Part shown: piece by piece, positions 36,737 through 46,219 of the stretch
How positions within the stretch are numbered: position 1 is the stretch's first letter
Layout of the letters: every line of letters begins with the position of its first letter
NCBI RefSeq assembly: GCF_900167015.1
Contig: NZ_FUXX01000013.1
Span: 1 to 56,881, forward strand
Source: Succinivibrio dextrinosolvens DSM 3072
GTDB taxonomy: Bacteria > Pseudomonadota > Gammaproteobacteria > Enterobacterales > Succinivibrionaceae
Direction of reading: 5' to 3'
Length of the DNA: 56,881 bases
The notes under the pieces: generated by a model
Database searches by the model: none
What the model saw: the letters and a program-made list of their open reading frames with translations, nothing else
Told to the model about the DNA's origin: nothing
Translations under genes and position numbers: made by a program

Positions 36737-37768
36737 TCAGATGTTGTTTACGATTGATTTAATGACGTTTGGTCCACGATAAATCAGTGAAGAATAAATC
36801 TGAAGTAATGTTGCCCCATCATTCAGTCTTTCACGTGCATTTACTGCATTTGAGATTCCGCCTACACCGATGATAGGGATCTTCTTATCAATAATCTTGG
36901 CAGTTCTGCGTAAAGTTTCAGAACTGATACTTCTTAAAGGCTCGCCTGAAAGTCCGCCCCACTCCTGCGCATGCACCATTCCATTGATAATATCTCTTCT
37001 GGTGGTGGTATTTGTACAGGTTACGCCGTCAATTCCAAGATCAAGACATACAGCACACAGATTCTCCAAAGCCTCATCTGAAAGATCAGGAGAGAACTTA
37101 ACAACAAGAGGAACGTATCTGCCTGAGGTTGCACTTATATTCTTCTGCTCTGCCCTGATTGGCTTTAGAAGATTATATAAAGGCTCCTTGGCCTGAAGCT
37201 TGGTAAGACCTGGAGTATTTGGGCAGGAAACATTGACGGCAATGTAGTCAGCATAAGGGTAAACCTTACGTAAACAGAACAGATAGTCATCAACAGCGTT
37301 TTCCAGAGGTGTGGTTTCGTTTTTACCAATACTTACACCTAAAACGCCGTCATAGGTACGTTTTTTCAGATTCTCTACAAGATAGTCAACGCCCTTATTA
37401 TTAAATCCCATACGGTTGATGATGCCCTGAGCGCTTGGAATTCTGAACATTCTTGGCTTTGGATTTCCATTCTGAGCCTTTGGAGTTACAGTTCCAACCT
37501 CAATATGACCAAAACCTAAGGCACCGAAGAAGTCTACAGCTTCAGCATTTTTATCAAGACCTGCAGCAAGACCTAATGGATTTTTAAACTCCAGTCCCAT
37601 TGCCTTTACAGGACGATACTCAATATTCTGAGAGAAAATCGGTAACAGTGATTTATTAGAACAGGCTTTAGCGCCTCTTAAAATCAAGTCATGTGCAGTC
37701 TCAGGATCAAGCATAAATAAAAATGGACGGATCACTGAAGGATAGAGACTGTAAGGAATGAACTGCAT
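36737..37768 (-). CDS. pyrD: Dihydroorotate dehydrogenase (quinone), class 2
   Basis: FMN enzyme of pyrimidine synthesis, 343 aa, attached to the inner membrane and passing electrons to quinone. The class-2 N-terminal helix region is present (LYPSVIRPFLFMLDPETAHDL). Other motifs are KNPLGLAAGLDKNAEAVDFF, GHIEVGTVTPKAQ.GNPKPRMF, NRMGFNNKG, the catalytic-Ser region VNVSCPNTPGL and the FMN-phosphate site GVGGISNA. It is 15 bp downstream of the DUF2835 gene and probably in one transcript with pepN. Confidence 0.96.
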   Translation of the reverse strand: MQFIPYSLYPSVIRPFLFMLDPETAHDLILRGAKACSNKSLLPIFSQNIEYRPVKAMGLEFKNPLGLAAGLDKNAEAVDFFGALGFGHIEVGTVTPKAQNGNPKPRMFRIPSAQGIINRMGFNNKGVDYLVENLKKRTYDGVLGVSIGKNETTPLENAVDDYLFCLRKVYPYADYIAVNVSCPNTPGLTKLQAKEPLYNLLKPIRAEQKNISATSGRYVPLVVKFSPDLSDEALENLCAVCLDLGIDGVTCTNTTTRRDIINGMVHAQEWGGLSGEPLRSISSETLRRTAKIIDKKIPIIGVGGISNAVNARERLNDGATLLQIYSSLIYRGPNVIKSIVNNI

Positions 37769-37783
37769 AAGAAATCCTTATAT

Positions 37784-38014
37784 TTAATCAATCTGAATCA
37801 GCTTTAAAAACTTGTTTGAGCTTGTTGTCACCAGTTCAAAGGTTCCGTGAATACCATCCTCGGTGGTAAATTTCTTTAAATGATTTGCATCAATATCAAT
37901 TACCAGACCTTCAAAGGTACGAACACGAACTCTCTGAAAAGCTCCTTTGTAAAGAGACAGTAATGTCTCCTTACTCATTGACAAAGAGAAACGATAGCGA
38001 TTTTCTCCGTACAT
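37784..38014 (-). CDS. DUF2835-family small protein
   Basis: 76 aa. The pattern YRFSLSMSKETLLSLYKGAFQRVRV followed by FEGLVIDIDANHLKKFTTEDGIHGTFEL and a C-terminal NKFLKLIQI matches the DUF2835 family of gammaproteobacteria, a small predicted beta-rich cytoplasmic protein without known function. It sits between pepN (5-bp gap) and pyrD (15-bp gap), clearly inside that operon. Confidence 0.75.
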   Translation of the reverse strand: MYGENRYRFSLSMSKETLLSLYKGAFQRVRVRTFEGLVIDIDANHLKKFTTEDGIHGTFELVTTSSNKFLKLIQID

Positions 38015-38019
38015 ATAAT

Positions 38020-40653
38020 CTACTCCTTCAGAGCAGTGCTTACCTTCTCGTAAATTGAACGAGATAATTTAGGCATCTGCATCAGAGAATTCAGGTTATT
38101 CAGAATCATTCCCTGACGTTTTTCGTCTAATCTTCTGAAGCTTAAAAGCGGAGTTAGAATTCTGGCAGCAACACTTGGGTTGATGTCATTTAACTCAGTT
38201 ATCTGCTTGCACAGAAGATCATATCCTTCACCAGAAATATCATTTAAGGCTACAGGGTTTGATAAAGCCAAAGCACCAGTCAGAGCTCTTACTCTGTTTG
38301 GATTTCTGCCATCAAAGCTTGGGTGAGACAGAAGCTTCTTAACGTTATCAATTGCACTCTTGTTAGGAACAGTTGCCTGTACTCTGAAGAAATTATCAAA
38401 GACTAAAGCGTCTTTTGACCAGTCTTTCTCAAATGACTTCAGAATCTCGCTCTTACAGTCAAGATCAAGATGAACAGCATCAGTCATAGCCTGAAGTTTA
38501 TCGGTCATGTTCTTAGAACCGTTATAGTGGTTAAAAACAATCTCAGAAGCTTCAGTCTTCTTGTCCATTGCACATTTAGCCACAGCGATCATGTGCAGAG
38601 CTAGATTGTTAAGAGCACGTCTTCCCATATCTGTAACACTGTAATTTGAACTTGAAGCCTTAATCTTTCCATAAAGCTGTACAAATTCATTAACCAGAGA
38701 AACGGCAACTTTTGTTTCAAGTGCATCATGAGCATATTTGATTGCATCAATGTTGATCTTATCAAATGTCTCCATCAGATTTGCAATACTCTGAATCTTT
38801 AGAGTTTCATTTATAAGAATCAGATCACTCTGAGCATCAACACTATCTAAAATTGACTTATATGATGCAATCAGTTCAGCAGGCTCTCTGAGCACGCCCT
38901 CTGCAGCGGCAATCTCAAGATTGTCATGAACATAACGGTTCTGCATGGTTGTGGCACAGTCTACCTTGATAAAGGCATCATCACAGAATGACAGCATGTG
39001 CTGCAGCTGTTCCATGGTGTATGGAGCATCAAGCTTAACAGGAGCAGAGAAATCACGCAGAATTACAGGGAAGGTGTCCTTATCCAGAGTGAAGCGGTAT
39101 TCCTGTTCATTCTCATTGAAGATAATAAAGCCGTCAGATGAAAGCTCAGCTGGGTGAACATCATGACCATCCTTATCCAGGAAGCTTAGTCTGATAGGCA
39201 TGTAGAAAGGCTCTTTCTCTTTCTGATCACGTGTTGGATTGGTATGCTGAGTCAGCTTTAATACCAGATTCTTATTAGCCTCGTCATAGGTCCATGAAGC
39301 CTTGACATGAGGGGTTCCTGCCTGTGTATACCAGCGTCTGAACTGAGAAAGATCAACACCAGCACTTTCCTCAAAGCAGCATAGAAAATCTTCAATGGTT
39401 ACAGCCTGACCGTCAAACTTCCTTAAGTAATCGTTCAGAGCCTTTTTGAACCTGCTCTCGCCGATTAAGGTATGAATCATACGGATAATCTCTGCACCCT
39501 TGTCGTAGATTGTTACGGTGTAGAAATTATTCATCTCCATTACTTCCTCTGGTCTTACAGGATGAGCCATTGGAGATGCGTCCTCAGCAAACTGAGGTCC
39601 GCGGATCACATTGATTGCATGAAGACGGGTTAATGCCCTGTTGGCAACATCTGATGAGAATTCCTGATCACGGAATACGGTCAGACTTTCCTTTAATGAA
39701 AGCTGGAACCAGTCTCGCAGAGTAACTCTGTCACCGGTGTAGTTATGGAAATACTCATGACCGATAACACTTTGAACATTATAGAAGGCTGTATCAGTTG
39801 CACATGTTGGATCAACCATTACATATACAGAGTTGAAGACATTCAGTCCCTTGTTCTCCATTGCGCCGAAGTTGAAGAAATCAACAGCAACAACCTTGAA
39901 ATTATCAAGATCAAACTCAAGTCCCCAGCGGTCTTCATCCCATTTCATTGAATCCTTGATTGACTGCATTGCCCATAGTCCACGATCATATGAGCCTCTG
40001 TCAACGTACAGCTCAAGAGCAACCTTACGTCTGGACATTGTGGTAAAGGTATCAGAAACAATATCAAAGGTACCTGCAACCAGAGCAAACAGATAGCTTG
40101 GCTTTGGGAACGGATCTTCCCATACGGCATAAGGTCTGTTCTTTCTGGTACCTCTTTCAATCAGATTACCGTTAGATAACAGAACACCACAGCCATACTC
40201 TGGTCCGATAATGGTTACTCTGTATTTAGCTAGAACATCAGATCTATCCAGAGAATATGTGATTCTGCGGAAGCCCTCTGGCTCACACTGAGTACAGAAA
40301 GTGCCGTTTGACTTGTAAAGTCCCATTAGAGATGAGTTCTCTGATGGATTGATAACATTTTCAAGCTCAACAGTAAATTCATCAGGAACAGATGAAATCT
40401 CAATGCCGTTTTTTACGTCTTTATACTTGGCTTCAATACCGTCAACCTTAACATAGTTTAACTTCAGATCTTCTCCGTTTAATACCAGCGGAGCCTTGGT
40501 ATCAGAGGTTAAACGCTTAAAGGTTGTTACATTCTTTACAATGGTATGTGTATCATCAAGTGTAAAGGTAAGATCAATATCAACTGCAGTAAAATTTGGT
40601 GCTTTGTAATCTGTTCTTTTCTGTGCCTTGTAGGTATTACGCTTTTCTGTCAT
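38020..40653 (-). CDS. pepN: Aminopeptidase N (M1 family)
   Basis: 877-aa zinc aminopeptidase, similar in length to E. coli PepN (870 aa), releasing N-terminal residues from cytoplasmic peptides. Visible are the exopeptidase motif NFGAMENKGLN (about residue 264), the zinc signature HEYFHNYTGDR (about residue 300) with the third ligand in SLKESLTVFRD, and the transition-state Tyr region NNFYTVTIYDKGAEII. It is followed by the DUF2835 and pyrD genes. Confidence 0.96.
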   Translation of the reverse strand: MTEKRNTYKAQKRTDYKAPNFTAVDIDLTFTLDDTHTIVKNVTTFKRLTSDTKAPLVLNGEDLKLNYVKVDGIEAKYKDVKNGIEISSVPDEFTVELENVINPSENSSLMGLYKSNGTFCTQCEPEGFRRITYSLDRSDVLAKYRVTIIGPEYGCGVLLSNGNLIERGTRKNRPYAVWEDPFPKPSYLFALVAGTFDIVSDTFTTMSRRKVALELYVDRGSYDRGLWAMQSIKDSMKWDEDRWGLEFDLDNFKVVAVDFFNFGAMENKGLNVFNSVYVMVDPTCATDTAFYNVQSVIGHEYFHNYTGDRVTLRDWFQLSLKESLTVFRDQEFSSDVANRALTRLHAINVIRGPQFAEDASPMAHPVRPEEVMEMNNFYTVTIYDKGAEIIRMIHTLIGESRFKKALNDYLRKFDGQAVTIEDFLCCFEESAGVDLSQFRRWYTQAGTPHVKASWTYDEANKNLVLKLTQHTNPTRDQKEKEPFYMPIRLSFLDKDGHDVHPAELSSDGFIIFNENEQEYRFTLDKDTFPVILRDFSAPVKLDAPYTMEQLQHMLSFCDDAFIKVDCATTMQNRYVHDNLEIAAAEGVLREPAELIASYKSILDSVDAQSDLILINETLKIQSIANLMETFDKINIDAIKYAHDALETKVAVSLVNEFVQLYGKIKASSSNYSVTDMGRRALNNLALHMIAVAKCAMDKKTEASEIVFNHYNGSKNMTDKLQAMTDAVHLDLDCKSEILKSFEKDWSKDALVFDNFFRVQATVPNKSAIDNVKKLLSHPSFDGRNPNRVRALTGALALSNPVALNDISGEGYDLLCKQITELNDINPSVAARILTPLLSFRRLDEKRQGMILNNLNSLMQMPKLSRSIYEKVSTALKE

Positions 40654-40675
40654 AAATCACCTTAAAAATTATAGA

Positions 40676-40700
40676 AAAGCCCAACATTGAGCTGGGCTTT
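40676..40700 (-). terminator. Terminator between prc and pepN
   Basis: AAAGCCCA (40676-40683) pairs with TGGGCTTT (40693-40700). On the minus strand a T-rich stretch follows. Confidence 0.7.
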
Positions 40701-40708
40701 ATTGAAAT

Positions 40709-42760
40709 TTATTTTGCAGCTGTCTGCGCCACAACACTGTCGCCGTCAGTCTTTTTCTTAATCATATCAGAATAATCTGAGGCAATATTTACAGTCTCAA
40801 GAAGAATAGGATCATCAAATTCAAAGTCAGTAGGAAGATCCTTTACAGACTTAACCGGATTCTTACCCATTGCCTTCAGACGAATATTTGTATTCTTAAG
40901 CGCATTCTTCTCATCTTCATCAAACAGTTTCTTGCGCTTGTCGAAGTTAACAGTTATAACCTTTCCTTCCTTGAGCTTCAGATAACGCTCTCGCTCGGAC
41001 TGGATAACGTTGAATACAGGATCCTTTTCAATACGCTGTCTGTACAGCTCTGATAGTCTGTCGACAAACCTGTCAGGATCAGAGTAGCGTACATAATCGG
41101 TCTTTGAAATCTTGTCCCACTTCAGAGCATTTGGTTCGTTCTTCTCACCAAGCTCGGTAACATCAATCAGAGTTGGCAGAACAATGTCTGGAGTTACGCC
41201 TCTAAGCTGAGTTGAACCGCCGTTGATTCTATAGAATTTGGCGATGGTGTAGTGAATAGAACCAAGATCTGAACCACTTAGATCATAAAGTCTGGTCAGA
41301 GGTCTGCTCTGCTGAACAGTGCCCTTTCCATATGAGGTATCACCAACGATCAGTGCTCTTCCGTAATCCTGAAGTGCAGCAGCCATAATCTCAGAGCTTG
41401 AAGCAGACAGACGATTGATTAGCACTACAAGAGGACCATCATAGTCAATATTCTGATCTTCATCCTCATAAGGAACTTCATTGGAGTTTACATCGCGTAC
41501 AAGAACAACCGGACCTGACTTGATAAACTGACCTGTGGTGTATACTGCCTCAGGAAGCAGACCGCCGCCGTTGTTTCTCAGATCAATAATGATTGAATCA
41601 ACGTTCTGAGCCTTTAGCTTGTCGATCTCGCGCTTTACGTTCAGATGCAGATCTGTGTAGAAGCTTGAAATGGTAATTACACCAACCTTCTTGCCATTGT
41701 ATGAGTTATAGACCTTTGACTTGGCTTCCTTGTCCTGAAGTCTGATCTTGTCTCTTACAATATCAACATTGAAAGTCTTGGTAGCAGCACCTTCTCCTCT
41801 TTCAATCTCAAGAGTAACCTTGGTGCCCTTTCTGCCTTTAATCTGTTTTACGACCTCGGTAAGTCTCCAGCCGATAATATCCTCGAATTTTCCATTCTTC
41901 TGCTTAACACCGATAATCTTATCCTTTGGCTTAAGCTGCTTGGATTTTTCTGCAGGAGAACCTGGAAGCAGAGACTCGATAACTGTGTACTCATCTTCCT
42001 GAGAAAGCACAGCTCCGATACCTTCTAATGACAGATTCATATCGTCATTGAAGTTTTCTGATTCTACAGGTCCGAAGTAATTGGTGTGAGGATCAATTGC
42101 AGTTGCAAAAGCATTCTCAAATACAGAGAAAACATCCTCAGATGTAATCTGAGACAATCTTCTCATAGATGCTATATAACGGTTCTTAAGACGCTTTGTT
42201 GCCTCTTTAGGAGTCTTGCCGTTTAAAAGCTGAATCTCATACTCGTTCTTAAGCTCACGCATCCACAGATTCTTAAGCTCAGCCTCTGTTGCTGCATATG
42301 AAGCCTTGGTACGATCAAGCTCGATGCTCTCATCTGCCTTCAGATCCAAAGGAGAATCCAGTAAACCAATTAAATAGCTGTACTTTTCGTAACGCTTTTT
42401 AATGTTCTGATTATAAAGGTCATATGGATAGTTCAGATAACACTTATCCAGACTGTTTATAATGCCTTTTGTATTAGCATAGATAAGATCAACTTCGCCC
42501 TGTGTATAAAGGGAATGGGTGTAATCCAGATAAGACATAAGTCTGTCAATCACATTGGTTGCAAACTTCTCGTCTACATTGACAATCTTATAGTGAGCTC
42601 TGGTAAAGAAATTATATATTCTTGAGCAGGCTGTATCATGTCTAGGTTCTGGAAGTAGAACCGGCATTTGCTCTGCTTTAGGAATTGTAAGCTTTGCTTC
42701 ACAGACACCCAAACTACCTGCAAACATACAGGCAAGTGCTATTTTTGCTAATTTATTCAA
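40709..42760 (-). CDS. prc: Tail-specific (C-terminal processing) protease
   Basis: 683-aa periplasmic S41 protease. A signal peptide (about residues 1-22) ends CEA. The N-terminal helical domain is followed by a PDZ domain (about 230-320, LSLEGIGAVLSQEDEYTVIESLLPGSPAEKS). The catalytic domain has the Ser in INRLSASSSEIMAAAL (near residue 454) and the Lys in DTSYGKGTVQ (near 478), matching the Ser452/Lys477 dyad of E. coli Prc. Prc controls murein hydrolase levels and degrades tagged periplasmic proteins. It follows proQ by 12 bp, the conserved proQ-prc order. Confidence 0.95.
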   Translation of the reverse strand: MNKLAKIALACMFAGSLGVCEAKLTIPKAEQMPVLLPEPRHDTACSRIYNFFTRAHYKIVNVDEKFATNVIDRLMSYLDYTHSLYTQGEVDLIYANTKGIINSLDKCYLNYPYDLYNQNIKKRYEKYSYLIGLLDSPLDLKADESIELDRTKASYAATEAELKNLWMRELKNEYEIQLLNGKTPKEATKRLKNRYIASMRRLSQITSEDVFSVFENAFATAIDPHTNYFGPVESENFNDDMNLSLEGIGAVLSQEDEYTVIESLLPGSPAEKSKQLKPKDKIIGVKQKNGKFEDIIGWRLTEVVKQIKGRKGTKVTLEIERGEGAATKTFNVDIVRDKIRLQDKEAKSKVYNSYNGKKVGVITISSFYTDLHLNVKREIDKLKAQNVDSIIIDLRNNGGGLLPEAVYTTGQFIKSGPVVLVRDVNSNEVPYEDEDQNIDYDGPLVVLINRLSASSSEIMAAALQDYGRALIVGDTSYGKGTVQQSRPLTRLYDLSGSDLGSIHYTIAKFYRINGGSTQLRGVTPDIVLPTLIDVTELGEKNEPNALKWDKISKTDYVRYSDPDRFVDRLSELYRQRIEKDPVFNVIQSERERYLKLKEGKVITVNFDKRKKLFDEDEKNALKNTNIRLKAMGKNPVKSVKDLPTDFEFDDPILLETVNIASDYSDMIKKKTDGDSVVAQTAAK

Positions 42761-42772
42761 TTTAATAGTGCC

Positions 42773-43456
42773 TTACTTTGCCTTTTTTGGAAGTAATACT
42801 CTATCTAATGGAAGATTTACAGTAAGACCTGATTTCAGGGTTACGTATACAGTATCCTTAACAGCATCCTGAGCAACAATGCCCTTAACAAAATGCTGTT
42901 CTGAGCTTAGAACAAGAACTTCTGTTCCATTCTTTAATGACTCAACGGTTGCCTTGTCGCCTTCAACCTTGAAAGCTTTCTTTGCAGGCTTTGCACCGTT
43001 CTTCTTAAAGAACTTCTTGGTAGGATTCTGTTTCTTAGCAGGCTTTGAAGCTTTACGCTTCTGATTGATTTCTTTAATCTTTTCTGCTGCGTACTGTGCA
43101 TGTTCAGCATTTACGGTATCACCGCACTCGTTACCGTCAAGATCAATTCTTGCGGCACCTTCTTTTACTGAATACAGATACTTCAGACGGGAGGTATACA
43201 GACGAAGTGCTGCACGAACCTTTGATACAGACAGACCTTCAATACCTGAAATTCTCTCTTTCAGTTCATCGAAGATACCAATCTTAAGAGGCTTGCAGTC
43301 ACCTTCTTTTACAAAAGCTTTAGGGAAAGCCTTGTATAGAAGCTCCATTGACTCTTTTACATGTTCAAAATGAGAACCAGTCTCTGCGGTCTTCTCTGCA
43401 GCTGATTCGTTAGCATTTTCTACAGGCTGCTGTAGTGCGTTTTCCTGGGTTTCCAC
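42773..43456 (-). CDS. proQ: RNA chaperone ProQ
   Basis: 227 aa. An acidic/Gln-rich N-terminus of about 28 residues precedes a ProQ/FinO RNA-binding domain (about 30-140; ELLYKAFPKAFV, PLKIGIFDEL, VRAALRLYTSRLKYLYSV). A Lys-rich linker (about 135-170) and a C-terminal Tudor-like domain ending VTLKSGLTVNLPLDRVLLP follow. ProQ binds structured sRNAs and mRNA 3' ends. The start is GTG with AGGAG seven bases upstream. It is transcribed with prc and divergently from the gene at 43712. Confidence 0.95.
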   Translation of the reverse strand: METQENALQQPVENANESAAEKTAETGSHFEHVKESMELLYKAFPKAFVKEGDCKPLKIGIFDELKERISGIEGLSVSKVRAALRLYTSRLKYLYSVKEGAARIDLDGNECGDTVNAEHAQYAAEKIKEINQKRKASKPAKKQNPTKKFFKKNGAKPAKKAFKVEGDKATVESLKNGTEVLVLSSEQHFVKGIVAQDAVKDTVYVTLKSGLTVNLPLDRVLLPKKAK

Positions 43457-43711
43457 AAGAAACTCCTTTTATAGTTATTAAAATGTAATGCAATACTATA
43501 TTTTAATTTAGATTAAAGGATTTGTGAATTGAAAAATACATAAAGTAGAGCTAATTCAACAATTTTTTGTACTATCAGTCACTCTAACATAGAAAACTTT
43601 GAAAAAAATTTGTTGACTGAAAATTAAACTTTACAAGATTGGTATATCACTTCGAGAATTTGGTAGAATTCTTAGATTACACGATTAATAAGAACTAGGA
43701 GATATACAAAA

Positions 43712-44359
43712 ATGTCAATGCCTGAACGTTATCATCCAGAGTGTCCGCCTGATGCACACAAGGTTATCAGACCACCAGAGAAGGAAGTTTTTGCTACTCT
43801 TTGCGTTTATGTGCCAGACTCTGAAGAGGTTAACGGCATGGATAACGTTACAGATATTCTGTCCATGATGAATAAGAAGCCTCTTATTCTATGTTCAGAG
43901 AAAATGAAGGAGCTGATTCTTAAGAATGCAGAACAGGCTGAGATCAAGCCGGAGTTCATTCGTGTACACGATGATCCTTCCAAGGCTTCAATTGCCTACA
44001 CTGACGGAGCTGTTGGTCCATCTTTAGATTTCTACAACATTGCACAGAACAGTGAGCTTTCAAAGGATTTCCTGCAGCTGCTACAGAAAAAATGCCTGAT
44101 CTGTCTGGATACATTGTCAATGTTCATCTTAAGATCAATCTCAACTGTATATCCATGGGATGAGCTTCTGGCAAACCAGTTCCTAGGACAGTACACAGCA
44201 GCACTAAAAGATCTTACCGATGCAGACATCAAGCTTCTGACTGATGTAAGATACGGCAGATTCGATGCCCTTAAGGTTGAAGAAGAAAGCAAGACTGCAT
44301 ACAAGTTCCTGCGTCTTGAAAGAAAGCTATTCCTTCAGTACCCAACTGAAGACGATTAG
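43712..44359 (+). CDS. Unrecognised 215-aa cytoplasmic protein
   Basis: I cannot assign a family. The protein lacks a signal peptide or membrane helices and is balanced in charge. Segments include MPERYHPECPPDAHKVIRPP at the N-terminus, a central VHDDPSKASIAYTDGAVGPSLDF and a C-terminal helical stretch rich in Leu, Lys and Glu. AGGAGA precedes the ATG, and a clean intrinsic terminator follows, so it is a genuine single gene. It faces proQ divergently across 255 bp of AT-rich DNA. A regulatory or adaptor role is possible but unsupported. Confidence 0.65.
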   Translation: MSMPERYHPECPPDAHKVIRPPEKEVFATLCVYVPDSEEVNGMDNVTDILSMMNKKPLILCSEKMKELILKNAEQAEIKPEFIRVHDDPSKASIAYTDGAVGPSLDFYNIAQNSELSKDFLQLLQKKCLICLDTLSMFILRSISTVYPWDELLANQFLGQYTAALKDLTDADIKLLTDVRYGRFDALKVEEESKTAYKFLRLERKLFLQYPTEDD

Positions 44360-44374
44360 TATTCTAAGACGAGA

Positions 44375-44400
44375 AAAGCATAGGTTTTGGCCTATGCTTT
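44375..44400 (+). terminator. Terminator of the 215-aa protein gene
   Basis: AAAGCATAGG (44375-44384) pairs with CCTATGCTTT (44391-44400) with a 6-nt loop. It can act in both directions and also faces nudC. Confidence 0.85.
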
Positions 44401-44430
44401 ATCATTTATTTCCACGATATATTCTGATCT

Positions 44431-45282
44431 CTAAGCATCTCTACTTTTCAGATCAAAACCGTATTTTTTGAAATTATTAATCATGGTCTTGGTTAAGGAT
44501 ATGGTTGACTGAATCTCATCGATATTCTCACGTGTAATCCAGAAAGCTTCTGCAAGCTCCCCCTCATCACGGGTAATCTTAGTATCACCATCAACTCTTG
44601 CCATAAAACCAAACAGAATATTACTATCAAGTCCCCATGGCTGTGATCCGCAGTAGGTCAGATCCTTAATTTTAAGACCAACCTCCTCCATAGCCTCTCT
44701 GTGAGCTGTCTGTTCAGGAGTCTCACCTATCTCGCAGAAGCCAGCAATTAAAGCAACACCTCTGTAAGGGCGATCCTTGTATCTGGTAACTACAATCTTA
44801 TCCCCGTCAGTAATTCCTACTATTACCGCAGGAGCGATCTTAGGATAGATGATATTACCGCAGTTCGGACAGCACAGTGCTCGCTCGGACTTGGAGTGAG
44901 TTGTGAGAGAGCCGCATTTTCCACAGTAACGGTTACTCATATACCAGTTATATAAATGGTAAGCGGTAAAACCAGCAAAGCATTCAATACGAGGATTGTC
45001 AGAACGCAGAACAGTATTTCTCTGCCATTCAAAACCTTCAATATTCAGAGCATTGCACGAATCGTTATATAGAAAGTATGCATTCTCATCTATAGAGAAA
45101 AGATACGTCAGCTTCTCTTTTGGGAAAGAGAAAGCTCTTGGAAAGGTTAAAGGAGAGTTTTTACCATCTCCTTTTACGTAGACGTCCCTGTCTTTAAAGG
45201 CAAGGACGAAATCTGTATCAAGAGGAGCTCTTTTTAATGAAAACTCATTCTTAAAAAGATGATCCCCGATATCCTGTAGCAT
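44431..45282 (-). CDS. nudC: NAD(H) pyrophosphatase / RNA-decapping Nudix hydrolase
   Basis: 283 aa. A four-Cys zinc ribbon (CGKCG ... CCPNCG, about residues 119-138) precedes the Nudix box GFCEIGETPEQTAHREAMEEVG (about 179-200). The NudC-specific SQPWGLDSNILFGFMA follows. The enzyme hydrolyses NAD(H) to NMN(H) and AMP and removes NAD caps from RNA. It starts 3 bp after trxB, giving the tight order M15 peptidase - trxB - nudC. Confidence 0.93.
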   Translation of the reverse strand: MLQDIGDHLFKNEFSLKRAPLDTDFVLAFKDRDVYVKGDGKNSPLTFPRAFSFPKEKLTYLFSIDENAYFLYNDSCNALNIEGFEWQRNTVLRSDNPRIECFAGFTAYHLYNWYMSNRYCGKCGSLTTHSKSERALCCPNCGNIIYPKIAPAVIVGITDGDKIVVTRYKDRPYRGVALIAGFCEIGETPEQTAHREAMEEVGLKIKDLTYCGSQPWGLDSNILFGFMARVDGDTKITRDEGELAEAFWITRENIDEIQSTISLTKTMINNFKKYGFDLKSRDA

Positions 45283-45285
45283 AAA

Positions 45286-46218
45286 TTATCCTAAAAGATA
45301 TTTCTCTGCATCCAAAGCTGCCTTACAGCCTTCACCTGCAGATGTAATTGCCTGTCTGTAAACCATATCTGCACAGTCACCTGCAGCAAAAACTCCCTTT
45401 ACAGAGGTTGCAGTATCACTGCCGAATCCTGTTTTAATATAGCCATTATCAAGCTCAAGCTGGCCTTCAAAAATTGAGGTTGCAGGAGCATGTCCGATGG
45501 CAACAAACACACCATCTAAAGCAAGCTCTTTCTTCTGCCCCTTTACATCAAGCTCAACACCGGACAGTTTATTGCCATCACCTTTAAACTCGGTGATCTG
45601 AGCATTAAGTATGAACTCAACCTTACCTGAATCCACCATTGAGCGAAGCTTATCAACCATAACCTTTTCAGATCTGAAGCCTTCTCTTCTGTGGATCAGA
45701 TAAACCTTCTTACACATGTTGGTCAGATATAAAGCTTCAACAAAGGCTGCAGAGCCTCCACCTACAACAGCAACCTCCTTGTTGCGGAAGAAGAAGCCGT
45801 CACAGGTTGCACATGCAGAAATACCTTTTCCCTTATAGATTTCCTCGCTAGGAAGTCCTAAATACCTGGCCTTGGCGCCGGTGGCGATAATCACGGTTTT
45901 TGTTTTTAAAACATCACCTGATGATAAGGTTACTTCCTTAATCTCCTGAGAAAAATCGACCTTGGTAACTGTATCTGACAGCATCTTTGTTCCTAAGGAT
46001 ACAGCATGCTCCTGAAGTGTCTTCATTAGAGAGAATCCATCTGGAGCATCCTTTCTTCCTGGCCAGTTGCCGATTTCAGGAGTAGTTGTCAGCTGACCGC
46101 CAACCTCAGGACCACTCACAAGGACTGGAGAGAGACCGGAACGGCAGGCATAGATTGCAGCAGTCCATCCGGCTGGACCAGAACCGATAATTACGGTATT
46201 TAAAACTTCTTGAGTCAT
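45286..46218 (-). CDS. trxB: Thioredoxin reductase
   Basis: 310-aa flavoprotein that reduces thioredoxin with NADPH. The FAD-binding GSGPAGWTAAIYACRSG is at the N-terminus; the redox pair CATC in ISACATCDGFFFRN lies near residues 136-139. NADPH-binding VAVVGGGSAAFVEALYL and the second FAD motif VKGVFAAGDCADMVYRQAITSAGEGCKAA complete it. The gene is embedded between the M15 peptidase and nudC with gaps of 1 and 3 bp. Confidence 0.97.
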   Translation of the reverse strand: MTQEVLNTVIIGSGPAGWTAAIYACRSGLSPVLVSGPEVGGQLTTTPEIGNWPGRKDAPDGFSLMKTLQEHAVSLGTKMLSDTVTKVDFSQEIKEVTLSSGDVLKTKTVIIATGAKARYLGLPSEEIYKGKGISACATCDGFFFRNKEVAVVGGGSAAFVEALYLTNMCKKVYLIHRREGFRSEKVMVDKLRSMVDSGKVEFILNAQITEFKGDGNKLSGVELDVKGQKKELALDGVFVAIGHAPATSIFEGQLELDNGYIKTGFGSDTATSVKGVFAAGDCADMVYRQAITSAGEGCKAALDAEKYLLG

Positions 46219-46219
46219 A

